A stretch of 64,000 nt of DNA from assembly GCF_024662235.1 (NCBI RefSeq), contig NZ_CP096276.1, positions 5,766,001-5,830,000 of the forward strand, read 5' to 3'. Shown piece after piece: positions 33,107 through 41,021 of the stretch (positions are counted from its first letter, which is position 1; the number at the start of each line of letters is the position of its first letter). The position numbers and the translations under genes are program-made. The notes beneath the pieces were generated by a model. The model saw nothing but the letters and a program-made list of their open reading frames with translations, searched no databases and had not been told where the DNA came from. The stretch comes from Pimelobacter simplex (GTDB lineage: Bacteria; Actinomycetota; Actinomycetes; Propionibacteriales; Nocardioidaceae).

Positions 33107-35652
33107 CGGGCTTCCTGTCGGTCGTGATGGTCGCGAGCGTAGTGAGCGCGGGTGTCGGATCGGCGGCGGGTCCAGGCCGGGACGCGCTCGACGAGCAGCC
33201 AGACGAGGACCCCGAGGGCGAGCGAGGCGAGCAGGCCGCCCAGCGGCCAGCGGTTCTCGAGGTGGGGATAGACCTGCCAGTGGGTCAGGTAGATGAAGAG
33301 CGAGGCGCTGGCCAGGGTGCCGGTGAGCCCGACGAGCGGGCGCGGCCACGGTACGGCGGGCACCCACACCAGCGCGGTCACGCCGATCATCACGACCAGG
33401 TCGCGCCGGGTGTCGCCGGTGAAGCCCCAGGCGCCGGCCAGCAGCAGCGCGGTGACGAGCCCGCGCTGGAGGGGCGTGCGGGCGACCGCGGCGGCCCAGC
33501 CGCCGAGGAAGAGCCACGCGACGAAGACGGAGGAGTGGATCACGTCGCCGTCGTACGACGTGGCGGTGGCCCAGAAGCGCGGGACGAGCGCCACCGCGGT
33601 CAGGCCCACGGCGAGGGGGAAGCGGTGCCGGCGCTCCAGCGCCATCACCCACGGGATCGCGGTGAGCAGGCCGGCCCCGACAGCGGCGAGGAGCACGACC
33701 TCGACGAACCAGTAGTACCAGTCGGGCTCGGACCACCCGCGCGGGCCGAGCACGTCGTTGAGCAGCAGCACGCTGCGCCAGCCGGGGGCGCCGGTGACGA
33801 GGGCGACGGCGCCGATCCAGAGCATCGACGGTACGGCGATCCGCGCGGCCGCGCGAGCGACCCGGGCGAGCCGGTCGCGCGGGCCCTCGTCGGCGAGGTG
33901 GAAGCGGGCGAAGTTGGCGCCCGCGACGGCGAGCAGCACGTGGGCGCCGCCGACGAGCACCCACAGGTTGGTGTGCGAGCCGACGATGAGCACGATGGCG
34001 ACCGCGCGCAGCACGATCGTCGTGTCGACCCGGGCCCAGCGCGAGCGCCGGGGGGCGGCGAGTCCGGCGAGGTCGGCGACCGTCCAGCGCTGCCAGTCGT
34101 CGGGGAGCCGGCCGATCCGGCTCTCCAGGCGCAGCGAGAGCTCGACGTACGACAGCGAGTCGCCGCCGAGGCCGACGAAGGTGTCGGCGGGACCGACCTG
34201 TGCCCGGCCGAGCACCCGGGCGTAGAGCCGGGCGAGGGAGTCCTCGGGCGAGGCCGCCTCGACGACCGGGACCGCGTCGAGCCGGCCGACGGCCTGCTGG
34301 TCGAGCTTGCCGTTGGCCAGCCGGGGCAGCTCCTCGACCGCGACGACCCGGATCGCGTGGGCAGGCAGCCCGGTGTCGGACGCCGCGGCGGCGGCGACCT
34401 CGGCGAGCGTCGCCGCGTCGGGACGTCCGGGGACCGCCACGACGAGCTGCTGGCCGTCGGCGGACTCGGCGCAGCCGGTGTCGTACCCGCCGAGGCCGAG
34501 GAGGGTCTGCACCCGGTCGAGGTCGATCCGCTGGCCGAAGAGCTTGGCGAAGCGCGAGCGGCGCCCGACGATCTCGACCAGGCCCTCGGGCGTGATCCGG
34601 GCCAGGTCTCCGGTGCGCAGCTCGTCGACCTCGGCACCGCGGGCCAGGTCGGCGGGCGACTCGGCGTAGCCCAGCATCACGTTGGGTCCGGCGTACACGA
34701 GCTCGCCGACGCCGGGCCCGGCTCCGTCGACGGGGTCGACCCGCAGCGCACCGCCGGGGATCGCGACGCCGACCGCGCCGGGATGGGTGGCGGCGAGCGC
34801 AGGCGGGAGGTAGGCCATCCGCGCGGTCGCCTCGGTCTGGCCGTACATGACGACGAGCTCCCAGCCCTCGCGCGCGCCCTGCTCGGCCAGCGCGCGGACC
34901 CGCTCCGGCGCGAGTCGGCCGCCGGCCTGGGTGACCTGGCGCAGCGTGGGCAGCCGCGGCCAGCCGGTGCTGCCCAGCAGGTCGAACGTGTAGGGCACGC
35001 CCGCGAACGACGTGACGCCCTCGGCCCGCGCGCGGTCCCACAGACCGGCGTCGGTGACCGAGCGGTCGTCGAGGACGAGCGAGGCCCCGGCGAGCAGGTG
35101 GCTGTGGAGCACCGACAGGCCGTAGCAGTAGTCGAGCGGCAGCGTGGTCAGGGCGATGTCGTCGGCAGTGAGCCCGAGGTAGGCCGCGATGGACGCCGCG
35201 TTGGCGTCGAGGTTGTCGGCCGAGAGCCGGACCAGCTTGGGCGACCCGGTCGAGCCGGAGGTGCTCAGCAGCAGGCGCAGGTCCGGGTGCAGCACGGGGG
35301 CGGGTACGGCGGTCGCGCGCCAGTCGCCGTCGCGCTCGACCGAGACGCCGTAGGCACGGGCCAGGCCGTCGTCGTGGGTGAGCAGCGTGGCGTGCCCGCC
35401 GGACAGCGCGGCGAGCCAGCCGACGACGAAGTCGGCCGTGGCCTCGGGGCGCAGCCGGACCAGCTGGCGCACGCCCGGCGCGAGGCCGTCGAGGGCGGCG
35501 CGCTCGGCGGCGACGAGCCGGTCGAGCTCGGCGTACGAGAGGGTGCTCGTGGTGGTGCGGAGCGCGGGGCGGTCGCCGTGGCGCGCGAGGCCGTCGGCGA
35601 TGCCTGCCGCCGCGACCGGGGCGCTGCGCGCGCTCGTCGTCCCTTCCCCCAC
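33103..35652 (-). CDS. Acyl-adenylating ligase - carrier domain - membrane acyltransferase fusion
   Basis: 849 residues from GTG 35652. Order: adenylation domain (about 10-455) with STSGSTGSPK (A3, 130-139), YGQTE (A5, 270-274), TGD (347-349) and NGKLD (A10, catalytic Lys449). A carrier domain follows with GLGGDSL (phosphopantetheine Ser499). Then an acyltransferase-3-like membrane domain (about 540-830) has about ten helices with an early GSHTN (His560). The plan resembles NRPS-like acylation enzymes that load an acyl or aminoacyl group and transfer it at the membrane. The substrate is unknown. It is first in the iron-importer operon, behind a DtxR-like box, so a role in iron acquisition or surface modification under iron limitation is inferred. 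Confidence 0.85.
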   Translation of the reverse strand: MGEGTTSARSAPVAAAGIADGLARHGDRPALRTTTSTLSYAELDRLVAAERAALDGLAPGVRQLVRLRPEATADFVVGWLAALSGGHATLLTHDDGLARAYGVSVERDGDWRATAVPAPVLHPDLRLLLSTSGSTGSPKLVRLSADNLDANAASIAAYLGLTADDIALTTLPLDYCYGLSVLHSHLLAGASLVLDDRSVTDAGLWDRARAEGVTSFAGVPYTFDLLGSTGWPRLPTLRQVTQAGGRLAPERVRALAEQGAREGWELVVMYGQTEATARMAYLPPALAATHPGAVGVAIPGGALRVDPVDGAGPGVGELVYAGPNVMLGYAESPADLARGAEVDELRTGDLARITPEGLVEIVGRRSRFAKLFGQRIDLDRVQTLLGLGGYDTGCAESADGQQLVVAVPGRPDAATLAEVAAAAASDTGLPAHAIRVVAVEELPRLANGKLDQQAVGRLDAVPVVEAASPEDSLARLYARVLGRAQVGPADTFVGLGGDSLSYVELSLRLESRIGRLPDDWQRWTVADLAGLAAPRRSRWARVDTTIVLRAVAIVLIVGSHTNLWVLVGGAHVLLAVAGANFARFHLADEGPRDRLARVARAAARIAVPSMLWIGAVALVTGAPGWRSVLLLNDVLGPRGWSEPDWYYWFVEVVLLAAVGAGLLTAIPWVMALERRHRFPLAVGLTAVALVPRFWATATSYDGDVIHSSVFVAWLFLGGWAAAVARTPLQRGLVTALLLAGAWGFTGDTRRDLVVMIGVTALVWVPAVPWPRPLVGLTGTLASASLFIYLTHWQVYPHLENRWPLGGLLASLALGVLVWLLVERVPAWTRRRSDTRAHYARDHHDRQEAR

Positions 35653-35663
35653 AGGGCGAACAC

Positions 35664-35682
35664 TAAAGCAAGGCTGCCCTTA
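35664..35682. promoter_or_regulatory. DtxR/IdeR-like iron box
   Basis: TAAAGCAAGGCTGCCCTTA lies inside a wider imperfect dyad with ACTAA/TTAGT ends (35662-35684). It matches 12 of 19 positions of the IdeR consensus TTAGGTTAGGCTAACCTAA, including the AAGGCT core and CCCT. It begins 12 bp before the GTG of the ligase gene, leaving no room for a ribosome site; a leaderless transcript repressed by iron is the simplest reading. Confidence 0.6.
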
Positions 35683-36159
35683 GTGGTTCTTCGCCTGAGG
35701 GGTGAGCAGGAAGACCGGGATCACCCGGTCGGTCCACTCGGTGTACTTGTCGTAGTTGGGCCACACCGTGACCATGTGCGCCCACACCCGGTCCTTCTCG
35801 GCGCCGGTGACCTCGCGCCACGTGCAGGTGTGGTGCCGGCGGTGGTAGTCGACCTCGACGGTCTCGGCCGCGCGCAGGTTGGCCGACCAGGCCGGCGGCT
35901 TCGGGGCACCGAACGACGAGCCGGCGATCAGCCAGCCCCCCTGCCACGGGACGCACAGCAGCGGCGTGGAGCGCGGGATGCCGCTCTTGCGGCCCTGGAC
36001 GGTGAGCAGCAGGCTCGGCAGGCCGGCCAGTCCGACCAGGCTCACGCGCCGCCCGGTCAGGCGCTGGAGGCGCTGGTCGGTCCAGGTGATCTGGGGGAGC
36101 AGCTTCGGCATCCACGGCTGGGAGCCGAGCTTGATCGCGATCGGCGTGAACAGACCCAT
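35680..36159 (-). CDS. Deazaflavin-dependent nitroreductase family protein
   Basis: 159 residues. The central TGRRVSLVGLAGLPSLLLTVQGRKSGIPRSTPLLCVPWQGGWLIAGSSFGAPKPPAWSANLRA is the split-barrel core of the F420-dependent Ddn-like family: G-R-K-S-G-x-x-R-x-x-P-L-L, then the substrate-side S-x-x-G...P-x-W-x-x-N-L. These enzymes reduce nitro compounds, quinones or other substrates with F420H2. Its stop lies within the iron box of the next operon. A TAGAACGTGTTCT palindrome precedes the start by about 10 bp, suggesting TetR/KstR-type repression. Confidence 0.88.
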   Translation of the reverse strand: MGLFTPIAIKLGSQPWMPKLLPQITWTDQRLQRLTGRRVSLVGLAGLPSLLLTVQGRKSGIPRSTPLLCVPWQGGWLIAGSSFGAPKPPAWSANLRAAETVEVDYHRRHHTCTWREVTGAEKDRVWAHMVTVWPNYDKYTEWTDRVIPVFLLTPQAKNH

Positions 36160-36167
36160 GCGCGCAC

Positions 36168-36181
36168 CCTAGAACGTGTTC
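36168..36181. promoter_or_regulatory. TetR/KstR-like palindrome before the deazaflavin-dependent reductase
   Basis: TAGAACGTGTTCTC has a perfect AGAAC-GT-GTTCT dyad and fits TnnAACnnGTTnnA in all but the last base. It sits 9 bp upstream of the start at 36159, over the expected promoter. It shares its core with the sites at 4855, 50859 and 50902. Confidence 0.45.
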
Positions 36182-36201
36182 TCGGAGTTGGCCGCAAATG
36201 C

Positions 36202-36235
36202 GACGAGGCGCCCTCCGTGCGGAGGGCGCCTCGTC
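36202..36235 (-). terminator. Strong hairpin after the RDD gene
   Basis: GACGAGGCGCCCTCC (36202-36216) pairs perfectly over 15 bp with 36221-36235 around the loop GTGC. It lies just beyond the stop of the RDD gene at 36253 (minus strand) and upstream of the deazaflavin reductase start. The T-run is weak. Confidence 0.8.
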
Positions 36236-36252
36236 GGTGGTGCGGGTGCGGG

Positions 36253-36873
36253 TCAGCCGACCTGCATGACGCGGGTGCCGCCGGCGAACTTGTCGTGCCA
36301 GCCCTGGTGGTTGGGCACGTCCTTGTTCAGCGTGACGGCGATGTAGATGACCGCGGCGAGCGGAACGGCCCAGCCGAGGAAGAACCAGCCGATGAACGGG
36401 ATGATGCTCAGGATGCCCAGTGCCGAGTAGGCGTTGCGCTTGAGCGCCTGCTCCATGGTCGGCTTGCTGACCCCGTCGGGGCCGTAGGTGCGCAGCTTGA
36501 GTACCATCTTGCCGACGGTCTGGCCGGAGTTGGACTCCATGAAGGCGAAGTAGCCGAGGTAGATCGCGGCCTGCAGGATCGCGGTGACCGTCCAGAACAG
36601 GAACAGCTCGCCGAACGAGTGGACGAAGCCGGTCAGGAAGATCCCGTTGAAGACGCCGTAGATGATGCCGTAGACGACACCCAGCAGGACGTGGTCGATC
36701 AGCCGCGCGAGGAACCGGTTGAGCAGCTCGCCCGGACGCGGAACGCCGGCCGGAGCGGCGCCGTACCCACCCGGACCCGGCTGGGGCGGCGGACCGCCGT
36801 AGCCACCCGGCGGGGGCGGAGGCGGAGCGCCCGGACCTCCCGGGGGCGGCGGGGGCGGCTCGTTGTACGACAT
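36253..36873 (-). CDS. RDD-family membrane protein with Pro/Gly-rich N-terminus
   Basis: 206 residues from ATG 36873 (GAGGAG upstream). Residues 1-65 are a disordered Pro/Gly/Tyr-rich tail (PPPPPPGGPGAPPP). The RDD core then follows: ELLNRFLARLIDHVLLGVVYGIIYGV (R...D motif), FAFMESNSGQTVGKMVLKLR (the G-x-T-x-G-K signature) and two C-terminal helices. RDD proteins are small integral proteins, some acting as sodium or osmolyte transport-related factors; the specific role here is unknown. Confidence 0.85.
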   Translation of the reverse strand: MSYNEPPPPPPGGPGAPPPPPPGGYGGPPPQPGPGGYGAAPAGVPRPGELLNRFLARLIDHVLLGVVYGIIYGVFNGIFLTGFVHSFGELFLFWTVTAILQAAIYLGYFAFMESNSGQTVGKMVLKLRTYGPDGVSKPTMEQALKRNAYSALGILSIIPFIGWFFLGWAVPLAAVIYIAVTLNKDVPNHQGWHDKFAGGTRVMQVG

Positions 36874-37027
36874 GCTTTCTCCTCGAAGTCGTCGGTGCTC
36901 GCAATGCACCGGGGGATGACTGCACATTAGTGCTGAAAAGCGCCTCCGAGCAGGCGTTAGGGCGTTCTTGCCCCGTTGACCGGCAGTTCAACCGGGTGAC
37001 CTTCGGACGACGTCCCGGCTGCCTACG

Positions 37028-38590
37028 GTGCGAGCCGTGATCGCTCGCGGAACGCTCGGCAGCGTGCTCGTCCTGCTCGGAGGGCTGGTGACCGCGACGC
37101 TGCCTGTCTCGACGCCGGTGCTGCGATTCGTGCCGCTGGAGACGGTTCGGGGGCTGGAGGTCGGCCGGATGGCCGGTCTGGTGGTCGTCCTGGTGGGGCT
37201 GGGGCTGCTCGCCAACGCCTGGTTGCGGCTGTGCCGGACGGTGGCGGTCGGCGAGCGCGAGACCGGCGATCCGCGGGCGGGGGTGGCGCTCGTCCGCCTG
37301 GCCGCACTGGTCTGGACCGCTCCGTTGCTGCTGGCGCCTCCGCTGTTCTCCCGCGACGGCTGGTCGTACGCCGCCCAGGGGATGCTCGCCGACGTCGGGC
37401 TGTCGCCGTACCGGTGGGGACCGGGGGCGTTGGCGCCGGAGACCTTCGTGCCGCTGCCGGGCTGGTTGACGGGTCCGCCGATCGTGCAGGCCGTCGACCC
37501 GCTGTGGTGGGACACGGCGACGCCGTACGGGCCGGTGCCGGTGTTCCTCGGCGGGCTCGCCGCCAACCTGACCGGCAACCCGTGGGTGCTGGTCGTCGCG
37601 CACCGGTGCTTCGCCCTCGTCGGCCTCGCCCTGCTGGCCTGGGCGGTGCCGCGGCTCGCCGCGTGGGGCGGCGTGAATCCCGCGATGGCGACCGCACTGG
37701 TGATCGTGTCGCCGCTGATGATGGCCAACGGTGTTGCGGGGCTGCACAACGACCTGCTGATGGTGGGCCTGATGGCGGCGGCGCTCGTCGTCGCGGTCGA
37801 GCGCGGCTGGGTGTGGGGTGCCGTGCTCGCCGGGACGGCCGCCGGGGTCAAGGTGCCCGGAGGCCTGGTCTGCGTGGGGATCGTGCTCGTCTCGCTGCCC
37901 GTCGGCGCCGCGATCCTGCCGCGGTTGCGCCGCCTGGTCGCGGTCGCGGCGGTCTCGGTCGGCACCCTCGTCGGTCTCGGTGTCGTGACCGGGCTCGGCA
38001 ACGGCTGGCTGCACGCGCTCACCGTCCCGGGCGAGGTGAACACCCCCTTGTCGGCGACCACCCTGGTCGGTGGGGTGCTCGACTGGTTCGCGCTGCACCT
38101 GGGGCTGGGCACCGGACCCGCGTTCTTCCGGGACGTCGTGCGCGCGCTGGGACTGCTCGCCACCGCGGGCATCGGTGCGTGGGTCGCGCTGCGCTGGGAC
38201 ACCGGCTCACGGCGTACGGCGATCGCGGCGGTGGCGACCGTGGGCGGCGCCTTCGTCGTCCTCTCGCCGGTCGTGCACCTCTGGTACTTCCTGCTGCTCC
38301 CGCCGTTCCTGGCCGCGCAGCGGCTGCCGCGCTACGGCACGGGCGCCTTCGTCGCGGTGTCGGTGCTGCTCGGGCTGGTGGCGCCGCTCGACTCGTCGCT
38401 GCACGGTGCGTACTACGCGATCGTGATCGGCTGCATGACCGTCGCATTGCTGCTCCCGGTGCTGCTGCTCACCCGGACCGCGCGCGAGCGGCTGGGCCGG
38501 ATCGTCGCTCCGCTGGCGCCGGAGACCGCCGAGCCAGCGCATGTAACTACGTGTTACGTCGCGAATTCGGGTGTCACAGCGCCCGGGTAG
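37028..38590 (+). CDS. MptB-like polyprenol-phosphate-mannose-dependent mannosyltransferase
   Basis: 520 residues from GTG 37028; GTG 37037 is also possible and neither has a clear ribosome site. It is a GT-C fold protein with about 12 membrane helices and the extracytoplasmic acidic motif in PPLFSRDGWSYAAQGMLADVG, followed by PYRWGPGALAP and WWDTATPYGPVPVF, typical of actinobacterial MptB/alpha-1,6-mannosyltransferases of lipomannan synthesis. The last 16 residues (HVTTCYVANSGVTAPG) are encoded by the left end of the inverted-repeat cassette, so the native C-terminus has been replaced. The core helices look complete, so activity may survive. Confidence 0.8.
   Translation: MRAVIARGTLGSVLVLLGGLVTATLPVSTPVLRFVPLETVRGLEVGRMAGLVVVLVGLGLLANAWLRLCRTVAVGERETGDPRAGVALVRLAALVWTAPLLLAPPLFSRDGWSYAAQGMLADVGLSPYRWGPGALAPETFVPLPGWLTGPPIVQAVDPLWWDTATPYGPVPVFLGGLAANLTGNPWVLVVAHRCFALVGLALLAWAVPRLAAWGGVNPAMATALVIVSPLMMANGVAGLHNDLLMVGLMAAALVVAVERGWVWGAVLAGTAAGVKVPGGLVCVGIVLVSLPVGAAILPRLRRLVAVAAVSVGTLVGLGVVTGLGNGWLHALTVPGEVNTPLSATTLVGGVLDWFALHLGLGTGPAFFRDVVRALGLLATAGIGAWVALRWDTGSRRTAIAAVATVGGAFVVLSPVVHLWYFLLLPPFLAAQRLPRYGTGAFVAVSVLLGLVAPLDSSLHGAYYAIVIGCMTVALLLPVLLLTRTARERLGRIVAPLAPETAEPAHVTTCYVANSGVTAPG
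38540..38561 (+). repeat. Left terminal inverted repeat of the cassette
   Basis: 22 bp starting CATGTAACTACGTGTTA. The first 17 bp are identical to both outer arms of the palindrome at 8830-8913. The CATG at the outer edge is itself palindromic and could be a target duplication. Confidence 0.85.
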
Positions 38591-38710
38591 CGGCAACAGC
38601 GCCCAGGTAGGTGGGCTGTCGGCCGATCAGCGCACGAGCAGTCCGCGCGGCTATCCACAGGCGCGAAACTCAGGGTGTCGTACGCCGGACCCCGCGGGCA
38701 GCCTGCACTC

Positions 38711-39754
38711 ATGCGTGCTCAGGTACTGGCGGTCATCGATGCCAACGGAGGTCTCATCTCGCGACAGAAGCTCCTCGACCTCGGCGTCGGTCCGGGCGAG
38801 ATCCGTTCGCTCCTGCACAAGCGGCGTGGCGAGAGCCGGCCCGCGCTACACGTCGTACGGCGCGGCTACTACACGACATCGGAGCGCTGGGAGACGCTGG
38901 ACGAGTACGTCGGCCGGCCGCTCCTGTGCGCCCGCGCGGTGGGTTCGGCGGCCAGGCGCGGGTGGGTGCTCAGCCACGACTCCGCCTCCCACCTGCACGG
39001 GATCCCGGTCCTGCGGCCGCGCGAGTCGTTCGTGCACATCACCCGCCCCGGTTGGACGAACGCATGGACCGAGCACGGCGTGAAGCACCATCTCGCCCGG
39101 TTCCACCAGGACCAGGTGGTGGAGGTCGGCGGAGTTCGCGCCCTCGATCTCGCCCGTACCGCCGTCGACATGGGGCGGGAGCACGGCTACCTGCGTGGCC
39201 TCGTCGCCTGCGACGCGGTGCTCCGGCGCGGCGTACGGCGCGACGATCTCGAGCGGGCGGTGTCGATCATGAAGGGCTGGCCGGGTGTGCGGGATGCCCG
39301 GCGGGCGGTGCGCTCGGCCGACCGCGGAGCCGAGACGGTCCTCGAGACGCTCGCCCGGGAGCTGGTCGTCGAGTCGGGTGTCGGGGAGCCGGAGACGCAG
39401 TTCCCGGTGCGCACCGTGCGCGGCGTGGTCTGGTGCGACCTGCGCGTCGGGAACCTGATCATCGAGGCGGATGGCGAGGTCAAGTACCGCGCGGTGGCGG
39501 ACGGGGGAGTCGCGGCCGACCCTCGGCGCGCGGTGTTCGACGAGAAGGTCCGCGAGCGCGAGATCGCCGATCGCGGGCTGGTCGTCGTACGGGTCATCTA
39601 CGCCGACCTCTGGGGTCGGCATCGTCCCGAGGCCATCGCGCGGATCCGGCGCGGGCACGTCGAGGCGGTACGACGCTTCGGCCGCGACCTCGACCCCGGC
39701 CTGGCTGCGGAGGCGGCCGAGATCCGTGAGCGAGGCGATCGACGTCCGGCGTAG
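38711..39754 (+). CDS. DUF559/Vsr-like nuclease-fold protein with AbiEi-type N-terminal domain
   Basis: 347 residues from ATG 38711 (no clear ribosome site). The N-terminus (about 1-60; MRAQVLAVIDANGGLISRQKLLDLGVGPGEIRSLL) is the winged-helix AbiEi-antitoxin-type domain. The C-terminus (about 215-335) is a DUF559/very-short-patch-repair-like fold with the PD-(D/E)xK set D243 (VWCDLRVG), E252 and D254 (IIEADGE) and K258 (EVKY), then VVRVIYADLWG. Family members are common in actinobacteria and usually annotated as AbiEi antitoxin domain proteins, but here no toxin partner is adjacent. Instead the gene is the only cargo between inverted repeats, which suggests a role in the element's own spread or maintenance. 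Confidence 0.82.
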   Translation: MRAQVLAVIDANGGLISRQKLLDLGVGPGEIRSLLHKRRGESRPALHVVRRGYYTTSERWETLDEYVGRPLLCARAVGSAARRGWVLSHDSASHLHGIPVLRPRESFVHITRPGWTNAWTEHGVKHHLARFHQDQVVEVGGVRALDLARTAVDMGREHGYLRGLVACDAVLRRGVRRDDLERAVSIMKGWPGVRDARRAVRSADRGAETVLETLARELVVESGVGEPETQFPVRTVRGVVWCDLRVGNLIIEADGEVKYRAVADGGVAADPRRAVFDEKVREREIADRGLVVVRVIYADLWGRHRPEAIARIRRGHVEAVRRFGRDLDPGLAAEAAEIRERGDRRPA

Positions 39755-39810
39755 CGGCGTGCTGCCCGGGTGCTGTGGCTGCTACCTCGGTGCTGTTGCA
39801 GGCAATTTGG

Positions 39811-39832
39811 CGACGTAACACGTAGTTACATG
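39811..39832 (-). repeat. Right terminal inverted repeat of the cassette
   Basis: Exact reverse complement of 38540-38561 over 22 bp. It ends 3 bp before the TGA of the glycosyltransferase gene (39836-39838, minus strand), so the insertion spared that reading frame. Confidence 0.85.
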
Positions 39833-39835
39833 GGC

Positions 39836-40951
39836 TCAGGCGGTGAGTGCGCCGACCCGGTCGCCGGCGTGCAGCGCGAGCATCCGGGCGACGGTGCGGT
39901 CCCAGCCGAACTGCTCGGCCCGCCGCCGCGCCGCCGTACGACGCTCGGCCTCGGGCCGCGCGAGCAGCCGCAGCACCGCGTCGGCCAGGGCCGCGGGCTC
40001 CGGAGCGCCCCAGGCGCCGCACCACGCGTCGACGAGCTCGCGGGCGCCGCCGCGGTCGGCGGTGACGACGGGAGTGCCGCACGCGAGGGCCTCGAGCACC
40101 GCCAGGCCGAAGGTCTCGCCGGGGCACACCGACAGCGAGACGTCCGCGGCGGCGAGCCGGTCGCGCAGGGCGGCCCGGCCGTCGACGTACCCGTGGAAGT
40201 GGACGGGCGCCTCGCCCGCGAGGGCCTCGAGCTCGTCGCGGTGCGGGCCCTCGCCGTAGACGTCGAGGCGCAGGGGGATCCCGCGCCGGTGCAGCTCGAC
40301 GGCGGTCGCGACGGCGAGGTGCGGGGACTTCTCCCGCGAGAGCCGGCCGGCGTGCGCCAGCCGCAGGACGCCGTCGCCGGGGAGCCGGAACGAGGAGGGC
40401 ACGAAGGTGTCGAGGTCCACGCCGAGCGGCACCCGCTCGATCGGGCAGCCGGCCGCGTCCGCGACCGCGCGGAACTCGCCCTCGGCATAGGCGGACGTGA
40501 CGACGACCGTGTCGAAGCTGCGCACCAGCACCCGGTTGAGCACGCCGATCGAGACCTTCGAGGTGGTGTCGAGGCCGGTGCGCATCGCGAACATGTCGCC
40601 CATCCGCTCGTGGGAGAGCAGCACCGAGCGGACGCCGTTGCGCCGCGCCCACCAGGCGACCGGCAGCAGGGTGAGCTTGTCGCTCCACTCCACGCTGGTC
40701 GGGCCGAAGCGCTCGAGGGCCTCGGTGACGCGCCACGGCTCGACGATCAGCCGGTAGCCGCCGCCCACCCGCGGTGCCCGTACCTGGACGACGTCGCCGA
40801 GCGCCGTCGTACGGACGGCGTCGACGGGGCCGGGGATGACGAGGAGACGCTCCGCGCCCGCAGCGACGTACCCGCGGCCGAGCTGCTCGATCGCAGTCCG
40901 CATGCCTCCCGACGTCGCCCCGACGAAGTTGGCAAGCTGGGCGATCCGCAC
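39836..40951 (-). CDS. GT4-family glycosyltransferase
   Basis: 371 residues from GTG 40951 (AAGGGTG just upstream); the longer frame to 41173 overlaps the divergent pirin gene and lacks family sequence. A GT-B fold is clear: a Gly-rich N-terminus (IAQLANFVGATSGGMRTAIEQLGRGY), a hinge motif VPLGVDLDTFVPSSFR, LRLAHAGRLSREKSPHLAVATA and the donor-binding E-x7-E motif CPGETFGLAVLEALACGTPVV. Retaining transferases of this group act on phosphatidylinositol, mycothiol or polysaccharide acceptors. The acceptor is not predictable. It is divergent from the pirin gene. Confidence 0.88.
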   Translation of the reverse strand: MRIAQLANFVGATSGGMRTAIEQLGRGYVAAGAERLLVIPGPVDAVRTTALGDVVQVRAPRVGGGYRLIVEPWRVTEALERFGPTSVEWSDKLTLLPVAWWARRNGVRSVLLSHERMGDMFAMRTGLDTTSKVSIGVLNRVLVRSFDTVVVTSAYAEGEFRAVADAAGCPIERVPLGVDLDTFVPSSFRLPGDGVLRLAHAGRLSREKSPHLAVATAVELHRRGIPLRLDVYGEGPHRDELEALAGEAPVHFHGYVDGRAALRDRLAAADVSLSVCPGETFGLAVLEALACGTPVVTADRGGARELVDAWCGAWGAPEPAALADAVLRLLARPEAERRTAARRRAEQFGWDRTVARMLALHAGDRVGALTA

Positions 40952-41021
40952 GGGGACACCCTTGCGCCGACGGGTGAACCCTCGCCCACCGCACGGTTGA
41001 CGGGCGCGGAAGGATGAGGGC

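Larger units (their letters stand above)
38540..39832. mobile_element. 1.3-kb inverted-repeat-bounded cassette with a DUF559-type gene
   Basis: The ends are perfect 22-bp inverted repeats (38540-38561 and 39811-39832) beginning CATGTAACTACGTGTTA. Inside each end lie two tandem copies, 20 bp apart, of a 16-bp motif: CACAGCGCCCGGGTAG (38575-38590) and AACAGCGCCCAGGTAG (38595-38610) on the left, and their variants in opposite orientation (39762-39777, 39782-39797) on the right. One gene, 38711-39754, fills the interior. The left end lies within the 3' end of the mannosyltransferase gene and the right end stops 3 bp before the glycosyltransferase stop codon. A gene-less relative is at 8830-8913. 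Confidence 0.7.

Noticed and set aside
33124..36930. Very long open frame on the plus strand opposite the ligase, deazaflavin reductase and RDD genes
   Set aside because: Its composition (Arg/Asp/Gly/Val-rich without domains) is typical of the complement of high-GC genes. The minus-strand genes have clear domains and overlapping starts.
39833..39838. GGCTC next to the right cassette end compared with GAGCC before the left end as a longer inverted repeat
   Set aside because: The match is interrupted on the left by AGCG before the repeat and is only 5 bp; probably coincidence.
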